Positions 44,866 through 56,331 of a stretch of 64,000 nt of DNA are shown in pieces. The position numbers were made by a program, and so were the translations under genes. Position 1 is the first letter of the stretch. Each line of letters starts with the position of its first letter. Origin of the DNA: Fomes fomentarius (lineage: Eukaryota > Basidiomycota > Agaricomycetes > Polyporales > Polyporaceae); the NCBI GenBank assembly GCA_022606135.1, contig JABYQN010000015.1, forward strand, positions 248,001-312,000, in the 5' to 3' direction. The notes beneath the pieces are model-generated. The model worked only from the letters and a program-made list of their open reading frames with translations. It did no database searches and was not told the DNA's origin.

Positions 44866-46542
44866 TCAACCCCAGAGGTGCAGAGTCTTCTGGTCGACCT
44901 CATCGAAATACCTCCCACCCTTGATCGGAATCTTCGCCAGAATGTCGTCGATCTCCGCGAGCTCTGCATCCGTGAGCACAACATTGCCCGCGGCAATGTT
45001 CTCCAAGTTGCGCTTCTTATTCCTGGAGATCGCCGTCAGTTCACTCGGCCTCAAATAGAAACAGGAAAGGGGAGCGACGTACGAGGAGCCTGGGATGGGA
45101 ACGACGTGTGGACCGCGCGAGATGACCCACGCGAGCGCGAGCTGGCCAGGAGTGACGCCCTTTCTCTCTGCGATCGCCTTGACGGAGTCGACGAGGGCGA
45201 TGTTGTGCTGGAAGACGTCCTCTTTGAAACGAGTGAGGCGATGGCGGATGTCGTTCGCTATACATAAGTTGGCGAAGTAAGCCATGTGCGCGACGAAGAA
45301 AGACAAGACACATGAGCTGTTGCTCACCGGTAAGGTCCTTCGGGCTCTTGAGCGTGCCGGTGAGGAATCCGCGGCCGAGAGGGCTGGGTAAAGAAGCGTT
45401 CGGCATCTATATGGGAAGCAGAATCCCAGGGAGGTACGTACGAGTAGGCGGCGATGGTGACGCCAAGCTCCTTCGCGGTCTCGATGACTAACATGTGAAG
45501 GGTGGTGTCGATTAGCCACAATTCCTCGTCATATACTCTCACGCGGATACGCACCCTTTTTGGTCTCTTCCTCGTACGACCACAAGCTGACCTCGATCTC
45601 GATGACAGAAATCGGGTGCACCTATCAACAACCCGATCGCAGAATCTGAGTCAGCCCACACCGCTCACTCACAACCTGGCCATCCATGCATGATGCCATG
45701 ACCAAAGGAGACTCACCGCATGCGCGCGCCTGAGAGTCGCGGCACTCGCCTCAGACAAGCCGATGTGTTGGAAGTGCCCTTCGTCCTTGAGCTGGGCAAG
45801 CGTCTTGACGAGATCCTCGAGCGGGACATTGTCCGGCACGCGCGCGGTCTCGAACAGGTCCATCTTCTTAATCCCACCAAGCTTTGCGTTGATAATCTCG
45901 ACACTGCGGCGGAGCTGCTCCGGGCTGCAGGCCACGCATGGTTAGTTGATAGGGGAGAGGAACTGAATAGTAAAGGGAGTACGTACGAGCCGTCTATGCC
46001 GTACGCCCCGGGCTTCAGACCGCCCTGGAGAGGAACGATGATGCGTGTGAGCGACAGTGTCGGATACAGAGAAATACGGCTACTTGCTGACCTTGACCGA
46101 AAGGAACGTCCGATCGGCGTACTCTGGGTACTTCGCATAGAAGCGCGAGAGCAGCTCAAGGTTCGCGGTAGAAAAGCCGTTGCCGTAGAACTCGCCTATT
46201 CACATGTTAGCTTACATCGGCCGTGGTTGGTGCTGGGTAATACGTGCTCACCGCTGTTGAGCATCATCTTGACGCCAGGGGGCAAGGCGTCCACGCCGGC
46301 CTTGATAGTCTCAAAAGCTTCCTCGTCCGGTAGAGAGACATTCGGGTCCCTCCATCTGTAGGAATGTCAGTGCTGGGTCGCGAAGGAAGTAGGAATAAAG
46401 ATGAACGAACGTCATCATCATTAAACCGTGCTAGAAGTGCATCAGACTCCCTTGTTATAACCATGGAATATATAGGACTTACACCAATCCGGCCTACGGT
46501 GATGTCGGAATTCCCAATATTCGCGGTTTTGACGACGGTCAT
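44866..46542 (-). CDS. Aldo/keto reductase, pyridoxal reductase-like, copy 3
   Basis: Eleven exons, each equivalent to one in copy 1, run from [20 protein letters not shown] at 46542 to [12 protein letters not shown] at 44866. The frame and GT-AG sites are kept. The protein is nearly identical to copy 1: [50 protein letters not shown] and [17 protein letters not shown] are all present. Copy 1 differs in the SVKGG loop (GGVKFEARAIDGS), so copy 3 looks closest to the ancestral form. It forms a module with the BTB gene upstream at 47027-48160. A TATATATA box lies at 46623-46630. The reaction (NADPH-dependent reduction of pyridoxal or another aldehyde) is inferred from the family. Confidence 0.92.
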
Positions 46543-47026
46543 CTTTAAGTTCAGAGTGGGTTACTGGGCTACTAGTAGGGAGGCCTTAGGGATGTGCGAT
46601 GTTGAGGGTTAAGAGAGGGCTCTATATATACCCAGATGTACACAAGCGCCGGGTTAGACTCTTTGATGAGAACTGGCCGACCATAATCGATGTCACAGAA
46701 CGGTTATGCCAAATCAGGAAGGCGTAGTTCGTATGCCGGGGCGACGCGTCCTCTCGCCGGGAGTAGACGCCCGTCGGTATTAGGTCCAGTCCGAGGCACT
46801 CCTCTGCTCCAGCTTTTGCAGCTCCCGATCGGAATACCTCTCTATTGCGCGCTGAGAAACGTTTAGAACGCACAATGACATGAAGCTGTCGGGGCTTGCG
46901 GTGGGTTCAAGTCGTTTAACGCTGGGCGAGTCTTAGGTCTTGAGAAAGCTAGTCAAAGAAGGCGACTTTGAATGTGGACGGTTCAGTAGCATATACGGGC
47001 ACTCACAGCACTCCGAGATTATAGAG
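46543..47026. repeat. Reductase 3 promoter and BTB 3' flank, duplicated elsewhere
   Basis: This 480-base spacer is repeated inverted at 34700-35267 and in part at 42293-42690. It holds the reductase TATA box and the BTB gene's transcription end. Confidence 0.75.
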
Positions 47027-48160
47027 CTACGCGCCCGAGCCCCAACTAGACCCTGACTTTCCCTCCGAGTCGTCGTCCTGCGCGAACAATTCCTCTATAC
47101 CCACAAACCTAGGCAACACATTCCACGACAGGGGCTTCTCATCCTCGTCCCGCTTGGACACCATCGCCCAGCAAGCCATGCAGAGCGCCTTCCGGAGCGG
47201 GTCCAAGCATGCGATCGTGAAAGGGTTGGGCTGCGCGATGTAGGCCGCATAGTCGTCCATGAAGTCCCGTAGCGCGTGCCTGTAGCTGGCTCGCACCACA
47301 CACTCTTTGTGGGGCTCTGGGCGGAGGACGCGCACGATCTGCTCGAACGAGCGTTGGGTGAGCCGGACCTGGGCGTCGACACACATTGCGATGTCGTCGG
47401 GTGTGAGCTGCTCGCGCGAGCTGTCTGCGCGCTCGAAGTCTTTGACGAACGAGGAGCCTAGGGAAGCACAGATGAGGAACGCGGTCGGTAGAAAACTGTT
47501 CGCGCCGATGAGATGGGCGAGGTTGATAACGCCGATAGCGTGGTCTTTTCGGAACGATGAAGGGGTGCCCTTGCGGAAGAGGTCGAAGTTGTCAGGGTAG
47601 CACTTCCTGAGGTAGTCGACCGCATGTTCTACGCGCTTGGAGATCTGGTACTTGTGGCCGAGGCGAACACATGCGGCGGTGACTTCGTACATAGGGTCTT
47701 CGGGCAGGAAGGGGCTGGAGGCCGCACACATGACATAAACAGTCAACAACTCGTTATATACGATACGCCAATCCGTTCCTCTCGTAGCAATGGAAAGGTG
47801 GACGTACCTGGGCTCCGTCTTCGGCATATACAAGCGCAGTATATGCCTCAGGTCCTCTGCATTGTCGGTGACATGGACGACAGGGCAATTGCTAGGCATC
47901 TCCGCGTCGGCCGTTTTGGGCAGAGAAAGCATATCCTTGAAGACCGGCGAAATGCCGGCGAGGATCCCCTTGAATACGCGAAACTCGACGCTCTGGGCAA
48001 TAAAAATGACATTATCATCCGCATATCAGAACTCCTCGTCCGTCGTGCGTGCGGTAGCCCCGCCCTCCATACGACTTGCAGAGTGCGACTGTCCGTCATC
48101 GTCGTCGTCGGCCTCCTCCGCGTCACTGACGAACTCAATCCTCGCTCTCTTTCTTCGCAT
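47027..48160 (-). CDS. BTB/POZ domain protein with one in-frame TGA
   Basis: Exons 47808-48160 and 47027-47714 total 1041 bases, exactly 347 codons including the stop. The protein begins MRRKRARIEFVSDAEEADDD. Codon 45 (48026-48028) is TGA at the place where every relative in the window has Trp (DEEFW); the sequence then continues YADDNVIFIAQSVEFRVFKG without any frame change. The helical middle (VRLGHKYQISKRVEHAVDYL, NLAHLIGANSFLPTAFLICA) and the end with CMACWAMV and WNVLPRFVGIEE are intact. Translation from a downstream Met would lose the first part of the BTB fold. It is head-to-head with the BTB gene at 48656, and has a deleted inverted copy at 34415-34699. Confidence 0.85.
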
Positions 48161-48655
48161 GCACCCTGATATGGCAACGTTCACTGGCAGTGCTCCTTAA
48201 CGTCCAGTACAGGTTCAACGTTTGTCGAGAACAAGTGATGTAGGCGCCCGACACGACACTCGGGATATGTCACGCTCTCGGTCACGGAGGTCACAGGGCT
48301 GGTTTCCTCAGGCTCAAGTCTGCCTTTTTGTCCTGCCTCCGTCGTTGATGCCTGAACGTATTTCATTTTGTCGTCTCAGCCGTCTTAATATCTGCTATTA
48401 GCCCTCATTTGCATTCTTATATCTATATCTAGAAGAAAACGGGCGCGCCGTGACTTTAAAGCTCCCAAGATCTTGAGGGCGTCAGAAACGCAACAGCATC
48501 TTCCCGTGACCAGACGCCATTCCCCTAGTCACTCTAGACTTCGCGGAGTCTGTGAGTCTGAATTATACTTTCTTTCTTGCATTGACGGTGTCGACGTCGG
48601 CTCCGTACCTCCTCTACTCTCGGCTAGTAGCCTCTTTCGTAAATCGAATCTGGCG
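48161..48655. promoter_or_regulatory. Bidirectional spacer between two head-to-head BTB genes
   Basis: The spacer is 495 bases, close to the 512 bases between the BTB pair at 9188-9699, but I see no strong sequence match between the two. No clear TATA box. Confidence 0.45.
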
Positions 48656-49680
48656 ATGTCAGACCAGACACCCAACAAGCGTCCTCGCCTTGATTCCGAC
48701 TGTGATCACACAACGAACAGGGTAGGCGAAGTCAGAGACCAGGGACGATGGGAGCATGATGAAGAATTCTGGTTCACGGACGGCAATGTGATCCTGGTCA
48801 CAGGAGGAGTTGGATTCTGCGTCTACAAGGGCCTGCTGGCCAATCGCTCCCCCGTACTGCGCGACATACTCTCTGAGAATGCGAGCGATGAATGACGCGA
48901 AGTCCATCTCTCTGACACTCCAGAGGACCTGAGAGAGCTGCTCCGCGTGTTCATGCCCGGAGCAGAGTCCAGGTGTGATGCAGAACAGTCTTCCTCCACC
49001 GCTCTGTCTGACTTTGTATAACCCGTAGTCTCTTCACGACCACGCACCCGACATACGACACCGTGTCCGCCTGCATCCGTCTCGGGCATAAGTACCAGAT
49101 CGAGCATGTTGTCCAGCAAGCCCTCGACTACCTCCGCCGGTACTACCCAAGTGACTTTGACGCGCTGGAGCAGATTGACGGCGCCCCAGCTCCTAAATTC
49201 ACGTACACGCACGCCATCGGCGTCGTAAACCTCGCCCGCCTCATCGGCGCGCACTCCCTCCTCCCCCCCGCCCTCGCGTTCTGCTGCTCCCTTAAGGCCC
49301 ACCAGCTCGTCGAGGGCTTTCGCCGCGCCGATGGCACGCACGAAGTACTCTCACCCTCCGACCTCGCGCTCTGTGTCCAGGTGAACCGCACCCTCATCCG
49401 CGAACATGTCGCCCTCGTCTTCCACGTCTTCACGCCCGAGCGTGCGCCGGGGTGTACTGGCGGCAGCAAGCAGTGTTTGGACGGCATGCGGACGCTGCTG
49501 AGCGAGCACGGCGAGCGCGTGCATAGCTTCACGACGCCGCTGCCGTATGCGAAGTGGGATTATGTCAAGGATATGCACCGGACGTCTGTTTGCCCTTCGT
49601 GCTTCTTGTTGTTGAAGAAGCGTGAGGTGGACGGTCGGCGGGACATTTGGAACAGGCTCCCTGCTCTCTGCCGAGCCTGA
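48656..49680 (+). CDS. BTB/POZ domain protein with one in-frame TGA
   Basis: Exons 48656-48972 and 49029-49680 total 969 bases, exactly 323 codons. The start MSDQTPNKRPRLDSD fits the family's basic N-terminus. The BTB domain runs DEEFWFTDGNVILVTGGVGF, CVYKGLLANRSPVLRDIL, then TGA at codon 80 (48893-48895), then REVHLSDTPEDLRELLRVFM in the same frame. A CGA to TGA change would explain it. The remainder is intact: IRLGHKYQIEHVVQQALDYL, GVVNLARLIGAHSLLPPAL and the C-terminal CPSCFLLL with WNRLPALCRA. Its divergent partner also has exactly one TGA. Confidence 0.85.
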
Positions 49681-51204
49681 GTTGGGGTCCCAGCATGAGG
49701 CAAGTCCGGGCCGAAGGATGTATTCTGTAAGGCGGGCCAGGTTTACGATCGCCGATGCCAATCAATGGCAAACTCGGAGCCTTGCATCGACTACCGTTCA
49801 GCTTAGGTCTTGTCACTATGATTACAGCAAGGACGCGGAAAGGATCCTCTGAATACCACAAATACCTTCAACGGCGATTCGTCGGCTTGTCACTAACTAT
49901 TGCAATGAATAAAATAACTGAATGACGGAGCTTTCCCTCAGTATGTTACAACGTTCTGCTGATTGATGTGAATACTTTTTCGAGTTGAATGTCTGGCAAT
50001 CGAAAGTACTGTACTACATAACTTCGTGCGAACGAATATAGCGCCCGGTAGCCTGAGCCACACAAGCGCTAGCTTTGCTCATCTCCCTCTCTCCGATTCA
50101 ATCTGCTCACCGCTCGTCCCTCGATATCAACTTCGAGGACAGGATCAGATTATGCTGCACTTAGTCTCCAGACTTATGGAACAGCGCCATGGACCATACC
50201 TACCACGCGGATAGGCATCCACCTCTCTTATGGCACTTTTCCCCCACACTTCGACCAATTTTGGCACACATCCGCCACGCGTCCTGCTCTCTGCGGAACG
50301 GAAGCCCATTTCAAGTATATCTCAGGCTCTTCTGTGCCTCATGGTTCACTGGTTCGACACGGCCTTTTCCTGCTATGGACGTAGTTTCGCTGGACTCCTC
50401 TACTCATTGATGCTCGCGGCCATATCCCTAGTCGACACTCACTGCCTTGCTCAAGGCACGTAGAGATGAAGGGAGGGGTAGTACGCAGCTGTAATGAGAT
50501 GCTGGGTTATGTGTATATCGCGCATTTGCGCGGAGCAGGGGCGACTCGGACGCAGGTAAGTCTTCAATTCACTAGCGTAGACCCCGTCTCTCGTCATCCA
50601 ACCATCGGTGCTGCTACTTCGCCTTGCTGTGGTACGAGCAACTTGTCTTCTCACGAGAAAAGTGACGATGCACATGGTATCCTTGTTCGTGTCTTCTAAC
50701 CCCAGTATCATGAGATCTTGTTGGATGCATTCCCACCTACCTCCGAGACGTGAGATGTGTCGACGTCCGGTGTCTTGTGTTGGCACAATCGTCTTCCTCT
50801 CTAGGTTCCATACTATGGTGGCGAGTGTGTGTGCCAACTCACCCTATCCCCTGCAGGCTCTCAGCGGCACCACTTCCAAGCACTAGATATCATGACAATG
50901 TCTCTGAGGTCTTTCGCAGGATAGCGATAGTCGCCAAGCATACCAGCCTCTTCTGCTTGCCGTAGCAATGGTATCCTGTCAGACTATAGATGCCGGCCCG
51001 CTCCCATGAATGGCCCCGCTGCAGTGCGCGCCGCTCATAAGCTATCAAACCTTCTCGAAACCGGCTCTGTTCCTCTCTCAAGTTCCGCCCAGATCATGCG
51101 ACAGTGGTCTGGTCGTTCCTGCTTGCCCTCCCGGATATCAGGCTGAAAAGGTTGACCACGCAGTTTTTTTCCACCTCGTCCGTCTCTGGGTTGGCTTCGG
51201 TAAC
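49681..51204. other. Intergenic
   Basis: About 1.5 kb without a supported gene. Short open frames on both strands lack domains and conservation within the window. Confidence 0.4.
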
Positions 51205-52850
51205 ATGTCGGCATCTGCATCGTCCCCGTCCTCCGGCGTGCAGGTGAGTATCGTACGTTCGTGTCGGTAGGTAATCGTGATCGTGGTTCATCTGACTTCT
51301 CCCTTCCCATTAGCCTGGTGTGATGCTCTCTACCATCAGAGTCGCTCTCCTAGGCCTATTTATCGAGACGATCCTAAACGGTGCATACATCATCTTGTCC
51401 GTGGCTAGTGTCCAAACAATGCTGTCGAGCAAGCCACGTCATGGATGGACGAGGAGAGACAGCATTTTATTAGGCGCTAGTGCAGCCATGTTCGCCCTTG
51501 CCATCGTCGTGCGTTGTCTCCATGTCATAGCACCGTGCGGAAGCCTCACGTTCATACACAGCACCTAGGCATTGATGCTTTCATTGTTGCGACCGGGATC
51601 ATGACAGGTGCAGACCTCCGGGGTGTCATTGGCACAATCTCGGCGTTGGACGGGTTACAACATTTCGGGAAGGCGAGGTTCGCTATCATCGTTCTGCAGA
51701 CCATGATCGCAGATGGTTTTATGGTATGTGCTAAACGGTTAACCCCCTCCCCCCTTCTGCGCACGAGTGACATCGTGGTACTGCAGGTGTACAGAGCGTT
51801 CATTGTGTGGAACAGCTCGTGGTGCGTCATCTCTGCGCCGTTCGCCATCTTCGTCTGCTCGGTTGGTGCGTCATTCTCTCATGAACTCCACATGTGCGAG
51901 TTGTTGAAGGTTGACTTATGGCGTAGGACTCGGAGTGACGACGACCTTCCACCCCTCGCTGTCCGCGGTAAATTTAAAAGCTCTTATAGGTACACGTGTG
52001 TACTTCTTGCTGACAGTTGCGACGAACGTCATATCTCTCAGTACGCACCCTATCTCATGCACAATGTTATAAACTTTGTTAACAGCGCGCATAGTCATGA
52101 TCATGAAACCTCTACTTGGCTCTCGAAGCGCGATGGGGGAGTACCGCCCGAAGGGCTCACAGTTGCGCACCGTCCGATGGCGCGTGATGGAGTCCATCCT
52201 CCAGTCCGCAGCGATCTTCCTAGTCAGCTCGCTCGTATACACTGTCATGACATTCGTGAGCCCGCTCGGGTTCGGCTTCTGGCACTACATCTCTCATCCG
52301 ATCGTGGTACGTCTGCTGTCTGGTCCTCTCGCCGTCGAAGTCACAGAGCGCATCTACTAATCGGTGTGTATTCTGTGCACAGGGGATAGCTTTCACGCTC
52401 ACAGTCGCGCGCATCTGCCTCAGTCCAGCCGAATCCCGCCCGTCTGCACACGGTGAACTTCCTATCAACCTCGGCGCCTACCCCTACCCACATGGCGCAC
52501 CGCTCTCCCGCACGCACTCGCACTCGCACTCGTGCCCGTCGCTTCCGGCGACCGCGCATGGTATTGAGACTTATGGCGAGGATGATGAGGCGGACGTGGA
52601 GGGGAAGAGTACCTGCTCGAATGCCGAGACGGGAGGGGCGTTGGGGATGATGATAGGGCGGCCGATCGCGATCCATGTGTCAGTGTCGACGACGCGGAGG
52701 TCCGACCGGGATGCGGGGGACTTGGAGAGCGAGATCGCGGGTACGGAGGGGTCACGAGCTGGGGGAGAGCATGGTTCGGTGAGGGAAGATGAGTTCGGGA
52801 CGAAGGTGCGTGCCGCTCACGGACTTCGTCATGAGAGATGTGATCGCTGA
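51205..52850 (+). CDS. Multi-pass (7TM-like) membrane protein, family member 3
   Basis: Seven exons (51205-51243, 51314-51508, 51562-51723, 51787-51865, 51927-52040, 52086-52306, 52383-52850) give 425 residues. Exon 2 is 195 and exon 4 is 79 bases, as in member 1. Hydrophobic segments include LLGLFIETILNGAYIILSVA, SAAMFALAIV, FAIIVLQTMIADGFMVYRAF, CVISAPFAIFVCSVG, YFLLTVATNVISLS and SAAIFLVSSLVYTVMTFVSP. After GIAFTLTVARICLS comes a cytoplasmic-looking tail of about 140 residues with an HSHSHS stretch, acidic clusters and the motif PIAIHVSVSTT. That motif also occurs in member 4, suggesting a conserved tail function. No named domain is recognised; a sensory or transport role is only a guess. 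Confidence 0.87.
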
Positions 52851-54694
52851 TGTATATGGTCGTGGGTTGTGCGCATCGCCTTCAGATGTACCTCATCTCG
52901 TCTCCTGACGAGAAGTGAACGCCGGATGTAGACTCCGTGGTGCTGCTGGGTGCAGTAATATGGCCACGTGTGGCCTAAGTATAATCTATCTATTGTCACC
53001 ACAAGATTCGGGTCTTCTTATGAACACTTCTAACCTTAACTCTGACTGGGCATCGTGCTTCGCCCGTTCACCAACTTAATCTCATGAACTCTTCTGCGAT
53101 CGAGGCGTGCACTGCTTAGGGTCTCTTCAGTGACGTCTTCTCTATCCACAGTGTTGCACACCGCAGTGGAGCACGAGAACTCATGGTCACTGCCATATTG
53201 GGTAGGATGCTGCAGTATGCTCTATTCTCGTCGCAGGCGGAGAACGACCATCAAGCAGGCGATGCTGGAAGCTGAGGTGTCCGTTGGCGGGCATACGGTT
53301 AGTTGACGAGCCCGTTTGGTGCCTCCAGTCTCATCTCTGCATTCCAAGGTTAGATGTGTGTGACTCACAATGGCGTTCTTACTGGCTGACCCCGCGAACA
53401 TAGGCGGATCTGAGATGCTCAGTTTGACATCTTCACCTGTAGCTCTACAATCTATTCACAGCTCACTGCAATCCTTATCGCCTCTCGTACAAGCGTCTCA
53501 GGCGTTCATATGACAGAAAGCGACGTCGGTGCGAGACCCCTGCTCCGCGTCTACATCCTCAGTAGAACTAATCATGCAGTGTGTAATTTGTTCAAAACAG
53601 TCAGTAGGAGGGTGGCCATCTCTCAATTCCTGGACCGTGACTGAAGTGATCATCGAGTCCGCCTTCGATCCCGTCATGTCTGTCAGGTGCCGGGCATGGA
53701 TCTGATACGCTTAGGGTCTTGATTGTGCGTCATCTCCTTCCTTCTGCTTCGGATGGGGATAAGAGATCATTGGTTGCAATAGGAGGTTATTTTCCTGCTT
53801 CGTCATCCGGGTGGGATGTCGTAACACCCCTGATTACATCGCACTGCCACGACCAGACACTCGACAGACGCAGAGAGGGCTAATCAGTATTCTTCACTGC
53901 AGCCGCGGCAACGGACGACTGGACGAGATCCTTGTATCGTATGTCCGGTGCACAGCTATCCAGATCGTTCTGTCGTGATCACACACAAACCTTAAGGAGT
54001 GGCTCTGCGGCACGATAAGCGCTCTGGCGGTGATCCCGGCTGTTCGTACGTTACTCTGTCATCTTGCAGCGATTACGTTCTCATAGTCTTTGTCAGATGA
54101 TAGATGGGGGCGGTGTCAAGTCCACTTCCCTGCCTTCTACGGTGCATGTAGATGCTCGCTCCGTTCGTCTTCTCGAGTTGTTGCGCTCCTTATCCGACCG
54201 ATACTAGCCCAGGTTTCATCAACAACGACCAAGTCGACAATGAGTCGCATGTCCAGTCGATGTATCTTCAGGTATGAGCGTCTAATGAGACGTTGTCATT
54301 CACGCTGTTCTCACTACGCAGTCAAAGCGAATAAGCCTTTCTGACTGGCCTTCAACGCCATTCTATCAAGCTGTGGCGTCGAGGCATTGTCTTCCGCCGG
54401 ATCATCACATCATATCTCCTGTACCAAGTCGGAGCGTCTTAGGCTTCAGTACCCGTGCTCAGCGTCTCAGACTTCAATAAACTCGGACATCGACAGTTCG
54501 CGGTCACTGCTTCCGTCTCACAATCCCGGGTGTTTTTGTTCCCATCTGGGGCGGACCAAGTTCGCCTTAACAGGTGCGTTATTTATACTACTGTCTTCAC
54601 CGGATGCGGTCGAGCTCCTCCTTCTGTCCTTTATCCCCACCACTTCTCCCAAGTCCTCCCGTGGACCGAGGTGTTTGAGGCATTCTCAGGAGAT
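52851..54694. other. Long intergenic region
   Basis: 1.8 kb with no supported gene. Open frames near 54090-54820 are unconserved and partly overlap the start of the next gene in other frames. Confidence 0.4.
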
Positions 54695-56331
54695 ATGGAG
54701 ACCGATTCCCCCGAGGTACGCTGCTGTCGGATTCATCAGCTCTTGTATTCATTCCATCTGCATAGGTTGTTATTGCCCGTTCCACACTCACTTCTGGCCT
54801 GGTCGCTCTTTTCGTAGAGTCACTCCTTTTCGGTGCTTTCACGGTACTGTACGGGATCTGCGCATGGCTCTTAGTGATCCCGGACGCTCGCCGTGCTCGG
54901 GGTCGCAGCCAACGGGACCTCATGCTATTTGTGGCGAGCACGCTTATGTTCGTGCTTGCTCTGGTTGTGAGTTCATTTCCTTGGGTCCCTTGAACTTCAG
55001 CCCGTCCGGACGTAGCTCATAGCCCGAAAGCACGTGGCCCTCGACGTGCACATCGCTTTGCAGAGCTTCGTCACTAATGCAGGCGACACCATGCGGATGT
55101 CTGACACACTGGATCTCTACAACGGGCTTCCCAATACGATTGGGGCCGCGAAGTTTGGTATATATGTGACTCAGGTTCTCATAGGGGACGGGTTCATGGT
55201 GAGTGATGCAGTTGCACAGGCCAGTACTAGTACTGATCACTTGTTTAGATTTACCGTGCTTACGTCGTCTGGGATCGTCGAAAACGAGTTACGGTGTTCC
55301 CCCTGCTTCTACTGGCTACGGAAACCAGTATGTATTTATATTCCACGAGATGATACTCATCACGAACCTTCGGGTAGTCCTGGGATACTATATCTCATTT
55401 TCTGGGCCATCGTCCATGAACTTCGTGCAAGGGGCATTGTACGTCGACGCGTTCGTGAAAGCGTTCTTCTTGCTCTCCGTCGCGACCAACCTGATCTCAA
55501 CCGGTAAAGACTCTTTCGTGCTCCATACAATCTGAAATTCTGATACTAGTGCCACAGGCCTCATTATGACCCCTATCCTCCGATCAGATTGGGAAGTGGA
55601 TGGGCATGGGCTTCCTGGCAAGTCACATCTGCGAAGCGTGAGATGGCGGGTCTTCGAGTCCATCCTCCAATCCGCCGCCATCTACTCAATCACATCCACC
55701 TCACTTGCGGTGACATCGTTCGTCAGTCCCACGGTCGCATTTCCGGCCTGTCACAGTGTGTTCCCATCCGTCATAGTGAGTTACTGCTGTCCTAACCCGA
55801 CGTCCGATTCACTACGCCACCGCAGGGCCCTTGTCTGAGCTAATACTGACCACGTCAATGCATTCGCAGGGCATCGTGTTTCTCCTGATCGTTGCTCGCA
55901 TCTGCTCCAACGTGAATGCGAAGGCTGCGTCCGCGGACCTGCCTCGACTCTCCATGCTTCCGGTCAACCGGGACGAGACAACAGTGTCGGACATCATAAT
56001 GATCCCGGTCGATGCTGTGCAGGACGCTTCTGAGCCGCTGAGTCCCTGTTCCATGCGGTCGTTGCCTATCGCCATCCACGTCTCAGTGTCGACGACGTCC
56101 GACAACGAGAGCGTCTCGTCGTTCGACCGGGACTCCCAGTCTTCGATCACAAAGATGCTCGCGGCGTTGTCATCGGACAACGAGGAATTTGAACAGCCGA
56201 TGTCACCGAAGGTTCGTAGTGCGCAGTCATCGTCGGAAAAAGAGGATTGTGTGCTGACTGCTCATTACGTCCTACTTAGAACACGAGGCATGCCTTCGAC
56301 AGGGACGAGACGGTGTGAACAGGTAGATTGA
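54695..56331 (+). CDS. Multi-pass (7TM-like) membrane protein, family member 4
   Basis: Seven exons (54695-54715, 54766-54966, 55031-55198, 55249-55327, 55378-55503, 55558-55775, 55870-56331) give 424 residues. Exon 4 is again 79 bases and exon 6 218 bases, as in member 1. Typical segments are LVALFVESLLFGAFTVLYGI, STLMFVLALV, YVTQVLIGDGFMIYRAYVVW, FPLLLLATETILGYYISF, FFLLSVATNLISTG and FESILQSAAIYSITS. The long hydrophilic tail contains PIAIHVSVSTT followed by a Ser/Asp-rich stretch, like member 3. The first exon (METDSPE) is short, as in the other members, and the ATG lies in GATATGG. The family is unnamed to my knowledge. Confidence 0.87.

Noticed and set aside
50026..51080. Short open frames between the BTB gene and membrane protein 3
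   Set aside because: None has a domain, plausible splice partners or a copy elsewhere in the window.
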